DNA of 64,000 nucleotides from Bacillota bacterium (GTDB lineage Bacteria > Bacillota > Dethiobacteria > Dethiobacterales > Dethiobacteraceae). Location of the stretch: assembly GCA_018725565.1 (NCBI GenBank), contig QLUR01000005.1, forward strand, positions 1 through 64,000, in the 5' to 3' direction. The notes under the pieces are model-generated. The model did no database searches. It was not told the DNA's origin and saw nothing but the letters and a program-made list of their open reading frames with translations. This document shows, one piece after another, positions 33,667 to 41,886 of the stretch; position 1 is the first letter of the stretch, and every line of letters starts with the position of its first letter. The position numbers and the translations under genes are program-made.

Positions 33667-35289
33667 TTGAGCAGACAATCGTTTGTCAGTGGCGCGGCCG
33701 TCCTGGCAGCGGCAGGGTTTTCCTCACGGCTGGTCGGTGCTTTTTTCCGGATTATGTTGGCAATGTTGATTGCGGACGAAGGTGTCGGACTGTATCAAAT
33801 GGCATATCCGGTTTACGGTGCGTTGCTGGCCGTTTCCACAGCGGGGATTCCGCTGGCAATCTCTAAGTTAGTATCAGAAAACCTGAGCAAAGGAAATTAC
33901 GTCTCAGCTTACCGCATTTTCCGGGTGGCGCTGCTGATGTCAGCCGTGTCAGGGTTTGTTTTTTCTTTAAGTATGTATCTGGGCGCGCCACTGTTTGCCA
34001 GCCAGGTTGCCCGCGACCCGCGTGCTTCACTGGCGCTGGCCGCCATTTCTCCGGCTATTTTTTTTGTTACGGTGATGTCTGCCTACCGTGGCTTTTTTCA
34101 GGGTCAGCAGCAGATGCTGCCGACTGCTGTATCGCAAATTATGGAGCAGGTGGCGCGCGTTGCGGTTGCGCTGCTGCTGGTGGTGCTGCTCTTGCCCCGC
34201 GGTCTCGAGCAGGCAGCGGCGGGCGCCAGTTTCGGCGCTGTAGCAGGGGCATTTTTTGGCTTGGCTTGCCTGGTGCTGATCTGGCAAAAGCGGCGCGGTG
34301 AATTTTTGAAGCATTACGAACAGTCAAAAGCTAAAAATGATAAAGTTACCACCCTGGAAGTGATGAAAAAGGTAATCACCCTGGCGTTGCCGATCACTGC
34401 AGGTAGTCTTGTTATGCCGCTGATCACCCTGGTCGACCTTGCTGTTGTTCCTCAGCGTCTGCACCTGGCAGGTTTTGACACGGCGCGGGCCACGGCCCTT
34501 TACGGTCAGTTGACGGGAATGGCCACACCGCTTGTCCATATTCCTACCATTATTACTGTAGCACTGGCTGTCTCCCTGGTTCCCGCCATTTCTGAGGCCA
34601 TAGCGCTGCAGAGACGGCGCCTCGTTCAGGAGCGGTCGTACCTGGCGGTCAAAATAACACTCCTGCTCGGTCTGCCGGCTGCTGCCGGCCTGTACCTGCT
34701 GGCCGAGCCGTTAACTGTGCTGCTGTTCGATAATGCCGAGGCGGGAGCGGTTCTGTCAGTGATGGCTGTCAGTGTAATTTTTCTGACCCTTTACCAGACA
34801 ACGGCCGGGATTCTCCAGGGGTTGGGCCGGACAACGGAACCGGTAGTCAACCTGCTTGCCGGAGCACTTGTCAAACTGGCGCTGACTTGGGTTCTGACTG
34901 CTCATCCGGCTTGGCACATCCAAGGCGCCGCGCTGGCAACCGTGCTCGGATTCGCTGTGGCAGCACTGCTCAATCTTTATAAAGTTTGTGTTTTTGCCGG
35001 GCTCCGGTTGCGCCCTGTTGAGACCCTGTTAAAACCGGGATTGGCCACTCTGGGGATGAGTAGCGTTCTGCCGCTTGCCCTCGAATGGCTGGAAACCGCC
35101 CTGGGCGCTGCCGGCATCGCCCGTTCTACTGAGTTAGCCACCCTGTTTGCGGTTATCGTCGGCGTTGCAGTTTACTCCGGTCTTCTGCTTCTGCTCGGTG
35201 TCGTCCGGCGGTCTGACCTGGAACTGGTGCCGCGGATCGGGAAACGTTTGGCAACAGCAGCGGAAAAACTGCGTTTGTTGAGGAGATGA
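33667..35289 (+). CDS. spoVB: SpoVB/MurJ-like polysaccharide flippase
   Basis: The product is 540 residues with about 14 membrane segments, an MVF/MATE-like lipid flippase fold. It opens FVSGAAVLAAAGFSSRLVGAFFRIML and contains YPVYGALLAVSTAGIPLAISKLVSE (key GIPLAISK) and FQGQQQMLPTA, all typical of SpoVB. It would flip peptidoglycan precursors for spore cortex. I chose TTG 33667, five bases after GAGGTG; an upstream TTG at 33649 lacks a site. An extended -10 (TGTTATAAT, 33614-33622) precedes it. Confidence 0.92.
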   Translation: MSRQSFVSGAAVLAAAGFSSRLVGAFFRIMLAMLIADEGVGLYQMAYPVYGALLAVSTAGIPLAISKLVSENLSKGNYVSAYRIFRVALLMSAVSGFVFSLSMYLGAPLFASQVARDPRASLALAAISPAIFFVTVMSAYRGFFQGQQQMLPTAVSQIMEQVARVAVALLLVVLLLPRGLEQAAAGASFGAVAGAFFGLACLVLIWQKRRGEFLKHYEQSKAKNDKVTTLEVMKKVITLALPITAGSLVMPLITLVDLAVVPQRLHLAGFDTARATALYGQLTGMATPLVHIPTIITVALAVSLVPAISEAIALQRRRLVQERSYLAVKITLLLGLPAAAGLYLLAEPLTVLLFDNAEAGAVLSVMAVSVIFLTLYQTTAGILQGLGRTTEPVVNLLAGALVKLALTWVLTAHPAWHIQGAALATVLGFAVAALLNLYKVCVFAGLRLRPVETLLKPGLATLGMSSVLPLALEWLETALGAAGIARSTELATLFAVIVGVAVYSGLLLLLGVVRRSDLELVPRIGKRLATAAEKLRLLRR

Positions 35290-35292
35290 GTC

Positions 35293-36777
35293 ATGAAAAC
35301 TGTTTACCTGGTCGGACTCGGCCCCGGTGACTCACAGGCAATAACCATCGGTACACTGAATCTGCTGCTTGGGTTAGAAAAAATATACGTTCGAACGGCA
35401 AGGCATCCGGCGCTGGAGATGCTTGACCGTTACAGGATTGCTTACCAGGCATTGGACAGTATTTACCGGCAGGCGGCCTCGTTTGAACATGCTTACCGGC
35501 AGATGGCGGGGCTGATTTTAAATGCGGCGCTTCATTACGGCCAGGTAGCTTATCTTGTCCCCGGCAGCCCTTCCTGTGCCGAACGGACAGTGGAAATTAT
35601 CCGCTTGTTAGCCCCTCGGGCCGGTATTTGCTGCCGTACGTTACCGGCAGTTTCCTTCGTGGAGGCGATGGCGGACGAGCTTGCATTGCCCAGCGGGGAA
35701 ACATTGCTTGTTTTGGACGCTATGCAACCTGACAGGCTCCTTGACTATCCTGACAGGCATCTTCTTGTTATGCAGGCCTACAACAGGCAGATGACTTCAG
35801 TGATGAAGCTGGAACTGCTCAAACTGTATCCGCCCGAGCACCCGGTAACAGTAGTCCGCGGCGCTTCGTTGCACAAAGGAAAAATCAAACTGGTCAGGCC
35901 CCTTTGTGAAATTGACCATCTGAAGTTTATCGACCATCTGACCACCTTTTACCTGCCTCCCCTGGTACACTTTGGGATGCAGGACCTGTTGCGCCTGATG
36001 CGCCGTCTGCGTGGCCATGGAGCTGCGCCGGTGCGCAGTGTGCCTTTAAGAAAACGAAAGATGCCCGGCTGTTCATGGGATATGGAACAGAACCACCAGA
36101 CACTTAAACCATATTTGCTGGAAGAAACTTATGAAGTCCTAAGCGCTATTGACAGCGGGGACTTGTCGGCTGTTTGTGAGGAACTGGGAGACTTGTTGCT
36201 GCAGATCGTCTTTCACAGCCAAATTGCTGCGGAAAACCATGACTTTTCTTTTCATGACATAGTAGCCGGTCTCACTGAAAAACTTATCCGTCGCCATCCC
36301 CATCTTTTCGAACGTACAACAACTCGTTCAGCCGGAGAGGTAAGGCAGCGCTGGCAGCAAATCAAGCTCGGCGAAAAGACCGGCCGGGAATCATGTTTTG
36401 TTTTTCCGGGCGGGTTTCCGGCGTTGCTTGGGGCGCAAAAGCTGCAGCGGCAGGCATCTTCTGTCGGGTTTGACTGGCCGGAGGCCAGTGGAGCCTGGGA
36501 CAAGACTGACGAAGAACTGCAAGAATTGCGGGATGCATACCGCGATGCGGATAGGGCAAAAATAGCGGAAGAAATGGGAGACGTCCTCTTTGCTCTGGTT
36601 AATCTTTCCCGTTTTCTCGACGTAGATGCGGAGCAGGCTCTGATCTCTAGCAGCAGAAAGTTTTACCAGAGATTATGTTATGTGGAAAAATTAGCCAAGG
36701 ATGAGGGGAAAGTGATGGCAGATTCACCATTGTCAGTTCTTGATGAATGGTGGAGAAGAGCCAAACGCAATATTTAA
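35293..36777 (+). CDS. yabN: YabN-type tetrapyrrole methylase-domain / MazG fusion
   Basis: The product is 494 residues. The N-terminal domain (1-225) is tetrapyrrole-methylase-like: VYLVGLGPGDSQAITIGTL and AYLVPGSPSCAERTVEII. The C-terminal MazG domain (about 250-490) has the paired-helix metal motifs YLLEETYEVLSAIDSG, VCEELGDLLLQIVFHSQIA and IAEEMGDVLFALVNLSRFL (key EExxE and ExxD). It hydrolyses abnormal nucleoside triphosphates. The start is three bases after spoVB. Full fusion length matches B. subtilis YabN. Confidence 0.93.
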   Translation: MKTVYLVGLGPGDSQAITIGTLNLLLGLEKIYVRTARHPALEMLDRYRIAYQALDSIYRQAASFEHAYRQMAGLILNAALHYGQVAYLVPGSPSCAERTVEIIRLLAPRAGICCRTLPAVSFVEAMADELALPSGETLLVLDAMQPDRLLDYPDRHLLVMQAYNRQMTSVMKLELLKLYPPEHPVTVVRGASLHKGKIKLVRPLCEIDHLKFIDHLTTFYLPPLVHFGMQDLLRLMRRLRGHGAAPVRSVPLRKRKMPGCSWDMEQNHQTLKPYLLEETYEVLSAIDSGDLSAVCEELGDLLLQIVFHSQIAAENHDFSFHDIVAGLTEKLIRRHPHLFERTTTRSAGEVRQRWQQIKLGEKTGRESCFVFPGGFPALLGAQKLQRQASSVGFDWPEASGAWDKTDEELQELRDAYRDADRAKIAEEMGDVLFALVNLSRFLDVDAEQALISSSRKFYQRLCYVEKLAKDEGKVMADSPLSVLDEWWRRAKRNI

Positions 36778-36875
36778 CGCAAAAAACCTTGTATTTTAGG
36801 CAGGAATTATTAAATAGGCAGCGAACTAGGCATAGTATAACTACATACCCAAAAAATGATAACGGAGGGAAGTCT

Positions 36876-37148
36876 GTGAACAAGTCTGAACTAGTCAGTG
36901 TGGTCGCTGAAAAAGCAGGGATGACAAAAAAGGACACCGAAAAAATCGTCAGCGCGGTTTTTGACGGAATTACGGAAACTCTGTCAAAAGGGGACAAGGT
37001 CCAGATTATTGGCTTTGGCACCTTTGATGTCCGGAGTCGTAAGGCACGTGAAGGCAGAAATCCGGCAACCGGGGCTGCGATTAAGATTCCTGCCGTTAAA
37101 GTCCCGGTTTTTAAAGCCGGTAAAGCTTTCAAAGATACCGTAAAATGA
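36876..37148 (+). CDS. hup: DNA-binding protein HU
   Basis: The product is 90 residues, full length. MNKSELVSVVAEKAGMTKKD, VQIIGFGTFDVRSRKAREGRNP (key GFGTF and REGRNPATG) and VPVFKAGKAFKDTVK are the HU signature including the DNA-intercalating arm. It compacts DNA and helps many transactions. The GTG at 36876 has GGAGGG just upstream; the open frame extends to 36747 without a site. In several Clostridia hup sits between mazG and the yabP cluster, as here. Confidence 0.95.
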   Translation: MNKSELVSVVAEKAGMTKKDTEKIVSAVFDGITETLSKGDKVQIIGFGTFDVRSRKAREGRNPATGAAIKIPAVKVPVFKAGKAFKDTVK

Positions 37149-37297
37149 TTTTGCTGCTTTCGCCTAGTCTCCGTTGGGCGTAAAGAATATTTCCCTATAT
37201 ATATCTCCCTATGCCGCCTGCAGCACAATCAGCAGGATCTTGTTAGCGTGAGTAACTCTGGATTTTTGCGGGAGGGGGTAGATGCTTTGCCGATAAT

Positions 37298-37322
37298 CAG
37301 GTCTTGAAGGCCTGTTTTTTTT
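37298..37322 (+). terminator. Terminator upstream of spoIID-like gene
   Basis: CAGGTC (37298-37303) pairs with GGCCTG (37309-37314), with one G-U pair, followed by eight T. The 37149-37297 interval before it has no gene I can support. Confidence 0.65.
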
Positions 37323-37346
37323 GGAATAAATCCACTTTTTGCTTCT

Positions 37347-37354
37347 CATACTAT
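37347..37354 (+). promoter_or_regulatory. Possible sigma-E -10 element of spoIID-like gene
   Basis: CATACTAT matches seven of eight positions of the sigma-E -10 and lies 41 bases before the start codon. GAATAAA at 37324-37330 is a partial -35, but the spacing (16) is longer than usual. Confidence 0.35.
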
Positions 37355-37395
37355 AAATATAAAAATATCTTATCTGCTTATTGAGGAGGAAAGAA

Positions 37396-38379
37396 GTGGT
37401 CAGAAAATATTTGCCCTTGCTGATAATTTTGCTGGTAGTCCTGGCAGTGGGAGGGTATATAGGCCTTCGGGGTTCACCGGGAGAGGATCGTTTGCGGCGC
37501 GCCAGTCCGGCCCCTGAGATTCCGGCCCCCATTAATCAAGGCAGAGGCGTGGAACCAGAATTACAGGTGTTTTTCGCCGGAGAAAACGAAGTTCGCTCGA
37601 TGAAAATTGAAGAATACCTGCAAGGAGTTGTCGCAGCGGAGATGGACCCCGACTGGCCGCTGGAGGCGCTGGCCGCCCAGGCGATTACCGCGCGCACTTT
37701 TACCTTACAGAAAATTGCTGCTGATGGTGGCGTGCCCCGGCGCGGAGCGCATGCCTCCACCGATATTAAGGAGTTTCAGGCTTATGACGCGGACAGAATC
37801 AACGACAACGTACGGCAGGCGGTAGAAGCCACACGCGGGCAAGTAGCAACTTATGGCGGCCGTTTTATCCGCGGCTGGTTTCACGCTTACGCCGGCCCGC
37901 GTACGGCGCTGGCACGGGAGGGACTGGAGTACCGCGGAGCCAACCCGCCTTACATTCGGATTGTAGAAAGCCCTGTGGGAGGAGTAATCCCGCCGGAAGA
38001 ACGCTATTGGCAGGCCAGTTTTCCCCTGTCCCGCGTCCGCGAAGTGGTCCGTCAGATTACCGGCAGAGATCCGGGCAGTATTACCAGGGTGGAAATCGCC
38101 AGCAAAGGTCCTTCTGGCAGGGTTACCCGCTTTAATATAAACCGGACCAAGGTCTCCGGACCGCAACTGCGCCTGGGTCTTGGCAGCACGGTGATGCGCT
38201 CCACATTTGTGGACAGCATCAACCTTGACGGCGACAGTTTGGTGATGAAAGGCAGCGGCTACGGTCACGGTGTGGGCATGTGCCAGTGGGGCGCCCGGGC
38301 GTTGGCTGAACAGGGAAAAGGTGCTGCGGATATTGTCCGGTATTATTACCGCAATATAGAAATCGACAGGCTCTGGTAG
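37396..38379 (+). CDS. spoIID: SpoIID/LytB-domain membrane-anchored protein
   Basis: The product is 327 residues. An N-terminal membrane anchor (YLPLLIILLVVLAVGGYIGL) precedes a SpoIID domain: IEEYLQGVVAAEMDPDWPLEALAAQAITART, whose Glu in VVAAEM corresponds to the catalytic residue, then WFHAYAGPRTALA and GYGHGVGMCQWGARAL. SpoIID is a lytic transglycosylase that drives engulfment. The cysteines usually found before the HAYAG segment are replaced (STDIKEFQAYD), so it may be a paralogue. GAGGAGG precedes GTG 37396. It lies where rqcP/yabO is normally found. Confidence 0.88.
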   Translation: MVRKYLPLLIILLVVLAVGGYIGLRGSPGEDRLRRASPAPEIPAPINQGRGVEPELQVFFAGENEVRSMKIEEYLQGVVAAEMDPDWPLEALAAQAITARTFTLQKIAADGGVPRRGAHASTDIKEFQAYDADRINDNVRQAVEATRGQVATYGGRFIRGWFHAYAGPRTALAREGLEYRGANPPYIRIVESPVGGVIPPEERYWQASFPLSRVREVVRQITGRDPGSITRVEIASKGPSGRVTRFNINRTKVSGPQLRLGLGSTVMRSTFVDSINLDGDSLVMKGSGYGHGVGMCQWGARALAEQGKGAADIVRYYYRNIEIDRLW

Positions 38380-38497
38380 ATACGGTCCCGGTCAGGATTA
38401 AATGTCGCCTGACCGGCATTTTTTTTTTACTGTGGCATAGTATGGGGATAAGAACATATTTAACCAGTTATATTTGGATTTTTAGGAGGGAACAGGC

Positions 38498-38788
38498 ATG
38501 GAAGGCATGTATAACAAACAACAGGGACTGCACCGCCTGGTCATCAACAATCGGGAAACAGCAGAAATCAGCGGCGTGCTTCATGTTGACAGCTTTGACG
38601 ATTGTGAGGTCGTTCTGGAAACAGAACGCGGCTTGTTAGCTATCCGCGGCGATGAATTGCGGATCTCTCAGTTGAACCTGGAAAGGGGAGAACTGTCTTT
38701 GGCGGGTGTGGTAACTGAAATAGCCTACGCGGAGGAAAAACGTCTCCGGGAGCGCGGGGTAAGTTTTTTAGGTCGTTTGTTCAAGTAA
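38498..38788 (+). CDS. yabP: Sporulation protein YabP
   Basis: The product is 96 residues. The YabP/YqfC domain is clear: HRLVINNRETAEISGVLHVDSFDD, VVLETERGLLAIRGDELRISQLNLERGEL (key RGLLAIRGDELRI). It is a small sporulation protein with unknown biochemistry, thought to act with YabQ. AGGAGG precedes the ATG. It is 24 bases from yabQ, so co-transcription is likely. Confidence 0.92.
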   Translation: MEGMYNKQQGLHRLVINNRETAEISGVLHVDSFDDCEVVLETERGLLAIRGDELRISQLNLERGELSLAGVVTEIAYAEEKRLRERGVSFLGRLFK

Positions 38789-38812
38789 TGCTATGCTAAG
38801 GAGAAAGACAAG

Positions 38813-39286
38813 TTGAGCAGCCCTGTTGCAATACAGGCGTGGCTACTCGTTTTGACTGTCTTAGCGGGCATATTAATAGGTCTTTTCTTTGACGTTTACA
38901 GGGTCGCAGGAAAATTTTTACGACCATCGCGCCGCGTTTTGTTTTTTGGAGATTTGTTATTCTGGCTGCTGGCAGCGGTGTTTGTTTTTCTGATTTTGTT
39001 GATCGGCAACAGGGGCGAAGTTCGCGTCTATATCTTTATAGGCCTGTCGACCGGCTGGCTTTTGTACGTTTTGCTTTTTTCCCGAAATTGTTACCGGCTG
39101 ATGGTTGCGTTCGCTTCCGTATTTATTTCTTTGCTGCATTCGGCGGCATCGCCGCTTTGCCGCCTCTCTGATTCTTTTTGCGCTGTCTTGTCAAAATATT
39201 ATAGTCAAAAGATACTGGCGGCCGCGGCGCATGGCAAAATGCGGGCAAAATATTTAAAGGATAAATTTCGCAACAAGCAGGAATAA
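38813..39286 (+). CDS. yabQ: Spore cortex membrane protein YabQ
   Basis: The product is 157 residues. At least three N-terminal membrane segments are visible (AWLLVLTVLAGILIGLFFDV, DLLFWLLAAVFVFLILL, VYIFIGLSTGWLLYVLLF). The FFDVYRVAGKFLRP loop is typical of YabQ. It is required for cortex formation in Bacillus. The TTG start follows AGGAG. The C-terminal tail is basic and probably cytoplasmic. Confidence 0.9.
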   Translation: MSSPVAIQAWLLVLTVLAGILIGLFFDVYRVAGKFLRPSRRVLFFGDLLFWLLAAVFVFLILLIGNRGEVRVYIFIGLSTGWLLYVLLFSRNCYRLMVAFASVFISLLHSAASPLCRLSDSFCAVLSKYYSQKILAAAAHGKMRAKYLKDKFRNKQE

Positions 39287-39314
39287 CCATTCATACTGTC
39301 GAAGGGGAAAAATC

Positions 39315-39728
39315 ATGTCAGGCCTTCGTAATAAAATCTTATCCTTGCGGCAGGGTGTCATGATTAACAGAAGTAAGATTAACAGACAAGCTAAAATTGT
39401 TCGCTTGCCCTTAGGTAAATGGAAGCAGCAAGGTACAGGCAGACGCCTGAAAATTATCCTGGCTGTTTTGGCGTTGCTCTATTTTTGTGTGCTCCTGGCT
39501 TTTCAGGGATGGCGCCTGATCGCTCTTAAGCGGAACCTAGCCGATGTAGAGCAGGAAATCAGTCTTGTCCGCGACCGAAACGAATTGTTGCTACAGGAAA
39601 TTGAACGGTTGCATTCACTAACTTATCTAGAAAGGTTAGCCAGGGAGGAGCTGGGGATGGTTCGGCCGGATGAGATCTTGTTCTTCTTCCGTGAGACCGC
39701 CGAAGGTCAGTCTGCCGGCGAAAGGTAA
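39315..39728 (+). CDS. divIC: Septum formation protein DivIC/FtsB-like
   Basis: The product is 137 residues with a cytoplasmic basic tail, one membrane segment (ILAVLALLYFCVLLAFQGWRLI), then a coiled coil (LADVEQEISLVRDRNELLLQEIERL) and the DivIC end (LTYLERLAREELGMVRPDEILF). It is a divisome scaffold that links FtsL and DivIB. It follows yabQ by 28 bases, in the standard order. Confidence 0.92.
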   Translation: MSGLRNKILSLRQGVMINRSKINRQAKIVRLPLGKWKQQGTGRRLKIILAVLALLYFCVLLAFQGWRLIALKRNLADVEQEISLVRDRNELLLQEIERLHSLTYLERLAREELGMVRPDEILFFFRETAEGQSAGER

Positions 39729-39777
39729 AAGTAGTTACAAAATACGAAAAATTAATTTGGTTTGCTATCTTCTATGC

Positions 39778-39805
39778 TTGACAAGGCAAGCGGACACGTT
39801 ATAAT
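39778..39805 (+). promoter_or_regulatory. Sigma-A promoter of yabR
   Basis: A perfect TTGACA (39778-39783), 16-bp spacer, and a perfect TATAAT (39800-39805), 38 bases before the GTG start. This is the strongest vegetative promoter I can see in the window. Confidence 0.85.
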
Positions 39806-39843
39806 ATTTTCTTGGAGAAGATATTCGAGGAGGAGTTTTTTTC

Positions 39844-40230
39844 GTGCCTTTAGCGGTGGGCGATATTGTTGAAGGAGTGGTCACCGGGATTACGCACTTT
39901 GGGGCATTTGTCCAGTTGGAAAACGGGGAAACCGGCCTGGTGCATATTTCCGAAGTGGCTAACGTTTATGTAAAGGATATCAACGAGCATTTGCAGAAAA
40001 AGGACAAGGTCAGAGTGAAAGTTCTTTCTGTGGATGGCAAGGGGAAGATTGGGTTATCCATCAAACAAACCAGCAGCAACGGTCGTTCGTCCTATCACAG
40101 CAAAGTTGCCCGCCAGTCTTTTGAGGATAAGCTCAGCAAGTTTCTGAAAGAAAGCGATGAGCGGTTGCTGGAAGTGCGCCGCAACACCGAATCAAAGCGG
40201 GGAGGGAGAGGTTCTCCTCTGTTGCGTTAG
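39844..40230 (+). CDS. yabR: S1-domain RNA-binding protein (YabR-like)
   Basis: The product is 128 residues. A single S1 domain covers residues 1-75: VGDIVEGVVTGITHFGAFVQLENGETGLVHIS, VKDINEHLQKKDKVRVKVLSVD and GKIGLSIKQ. The C-terminus is basic and probably disordered. It binds RNA and likely acts at the ribosome; the precise role is not settled. GAGGAGG precedes the GTG. It has its own perfect sigma-A promoter and a terminator. Confidence 0.9.
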   Translation: MPLAVGDIVEGVVTGITHFGAFVQLENGETGLVHISEVANVYVKDINEHLQKKDKVRVKVLSVDGKGKIGLSIKQTSSNGRSSYHSKVARQSFEDKLSKFLKESDERLLEVRRNTESKRGGRGSPLLR

Positions 40231-40298
40231 GCTGTTGCAGTGTTTATGTTTGTTTCACAGACAGGCACACTGAAAACAATGTGGTTCAAATATGCTGT

Positions 40299-40336
40299 AA
40301 AAAGCGCTTCAACATAACAAAAGCGAAGCGTTTTTT
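40299..40336 (+). terminator. Terminator after yabR
   Basis: AAAAAGCGCTTC (about 40299-40310) pairs, with one bulged base, with GAAGCG (40325-40330) and the six T that follow. Confidence 0.7.
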
Positions 40337-40360
40337 AATGTTTGCGGAGGAGGTGAGCAC

Positions 40361-41251
40361 ATGCGATTAGCCGCCCTGGACATCGGCACCAATTCGGTAC
40401 GACTACTGGTGGCCGATAAAACCGAACAGGGACTCTTACCGCAACATCGAGCCCTGCGTACGACCAGGCTAGGCAGCGGACTGATCAACAGCGGCCTTCT
40501 GTCCCCGGCCGGTAAAGAGGCAACGCTGTCGGCCGTCCTGGAACTGAGAGGACTGGCGCTGTCGCTGGGCGCTGCTGTAATTCTTGCCGCGGGGACAAGT
40601 GCTTTGCGCGAGGCAGACGATGGCCGGACCTTCTCCGGTGAACTGGCACTTGCAGCCGGCCTGCAGGTACAACTGCTTTCTCCCGGTGAAGAGGCATTCT
40701 TTAGCTACGAGGGTGCCGCCGGAACGCTGCCTCTGTCTGCGGAAGCGCTTGTTTTTGACCTTGGGGGCGGTTCCTGTGAGCTAGCCTGGCGGGAAGACGG
40801 TATTTTGCAGGCACACAGCCTGAAAATAGGCGCAGTTTACCTGACCGAAGCCTGCTTCCGCCGCGACCCGCCATCAGGGCGGGAGGTGCTGCTGGCCAGA
40901 AGGAAAATCCGTCGCCATTTGGCTGGTTTTAATTTAGCGGGTAAATCGCTGATAGGCCTCGGCGGAACAGTTACCTGCCTGGCATCTATCGTTGCAGAGC
41001 TTGCCTGCTACGATCCTGATAAGGTGCACGGAACGGTTCTGGCCCGCACTGACGTAAGCAGAGTCCTGGCCCGCCTGTTGACTGTTCCTGTCAAGGAGCG
41101 CCTGAAAATTATCGGGCTGCAGGCCACCCGGGCTGATATTCTGCCGGCCGGCGCACTGGCGGTGGAAGAAATACTGCTTTCTTGCGGGGAGGAAAAGCTG
41201 ACAGTTTCGGAAGGTGATATGCTGTTCGGTCTTCTACTTCATCAGCATTAA
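40361..41251 (+). CDS. ppx: Ppx/GppA-family phosphatase
   Basis: The product is 296 residues, the short form without an HD domain. It has the actin-like ATPase fold: AALDIGTNSVRLLVAD as phosphate 1, AAGTSALREADDG, and VFDLGGGSCELAW as phosphate 2. LIGLGGTVTCLASI and DILPAGALAVEEIL follow. It would cleave polyphosphate or pppGpp. The ATG follows GGAGGTG. Its 3' end overlaps the convergent transporter gene by 18 bases. Confidence 0.92.
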   Translation: MRLAALDIGTNSVRLLVADKTEQGLLPQHRALRTTRLGSGLINSGLLSPAGKEATLSAVLELRGLALSLGAAVILAAGTSALREADDGRTFSGELALAAGLQVQLLSPGEEAFFSYEGAAGTLPLSAEALVFDLGGGSCELAWREDGILQAHSLKIGAVYLTEACFRRDPPSGREVLLARRKIRRHLAGFNLAGKSLIGLGGTVTCLASIVAELACYDPDKVHGTVLARTDVSRVLARLLTVPVKERLKIIGLQATRADILPAGALAVEEILLSCGEEKLTVSEGDMLFGLLLHQH

Positions 41252-41683
41252 TTTGGCGCCTAAAGCCAGCAAGGCCATGCCGGCTGCTTTCAGCCAACTG
41301 AAAGAGTGACGCTCCAGGCCGAACAAGCCAAGATGGTCGATCAGCAAAGCCGTTCCAACCTGCCCGACAATGATGGCCGTCGTGGCGCTTGCTACGCCTA
41401 TGCCGGCGATACTGGATAGAACGGCATAGATAATCGCCACGCTGAGCAACCCGCCAAGGTACAGATAGACAGGAACTTTTACCAGGCTGCCGAGGTCGCC
41501 CTGGCCAAGACGGAAAACAAAAATAGTAAGAACCAAGGCACCTGTTCCGACAAGATGGACAACAAAAGTCGCCTCCAGAAGCCCGATCAGTTTGCCAAGG
41601 GCTGCATTAAGCGACCCTTGGACGGCCATGGCTGCACCGGCAATAAAGGCCAGCAACAGGAGCATTCTCCCGGCCCCTTTCAT
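41234..41683 (-). CDS. DMT-superfamily YdcZ-like (DUF606) transporter
   Basis: The product is 149 residues with about five membrane segments. MAVQGSLNAALGKLIG is the family's Q-x-x-x-N segment, and VGQVGTALLIDHLGLFGLERHSFS is also typical of YdcZ (DUF606) proteins. The solute is unknown. I chose ATG 41683 behind GAGAGAG; a frame to 41719 has no site. It is on the opposite strand from all its neighbours, between ppx and spoIIE, so it is probably a later insertion in the yabR-spoIIE interval. Confidence 0.8.
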   Translation of the reverse strand: MKGAGRMLLLLAFIAGAAMAVQGSLNAALGKLIGLLEATFVVHLVGTGALVLTIFVFRLGQGDLGSLVKVPVYLYLGGLLSVAIIYAVLSSIAGIGVASATTAIIVGQVGTALLIDHLGLFGLERHSFSWLKAAGMALLALGAKLMLMK

Positions 41684-41754
41684 GCAAACTCTCTCATAAT
41701 TTGCACGACGAGCAAACAATTATTCTCTCTATTTTTTAATGTCCTGTCACCTGC

Positions 41755-41782
41755 ATACGCAAAGTCTTTTGACTTTGCGTAT
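41755..41782. terminator. 12-bp perfect hairpin between DMT gene and spoIIE
   Basis: ATACGCAAAGTC (41755-41766) pairs perfectly with 41771-41782 around TTTT. It lies directly upstream of the spoIIE promoter and could isolate it from read-through. The T-run after it is imperfect (ATTTTGTC). Confidence 0.5.
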
Positions 41783-41784
41783 AT

Positions 41785-41852
41785 TTTGTCGGAAAAAAGT
41801 TTTGCCGGGGAGCAGTAGTCCGACAAATTCCAGGGGAGGTAAAAATTATAAT
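41785..41852 (+). promoter_or_regulatory. Spo0A-type promoter of spoIIE (21-bp spacer)
   Basis: CCGACA (41820-41825) and TATAAT (41847-41852) are separated by exactly 21 bp, the unusual spacing known for Spo0A-activated sigma-A promoters such as B. subtilis spoIIE. Two 0A-box-like elements TTTGTCGGA (consensus TTTGTCRAA, one mismatch) lie at 41785-41793 on the forward strand and 41819-41827 on the reverse strand. The second overlaps the -35. Confidence 0.65.
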
Positions 41853-41886
41853 AGGGTAGAGCAACGTTTGCAGGGGGTAATCTGAT

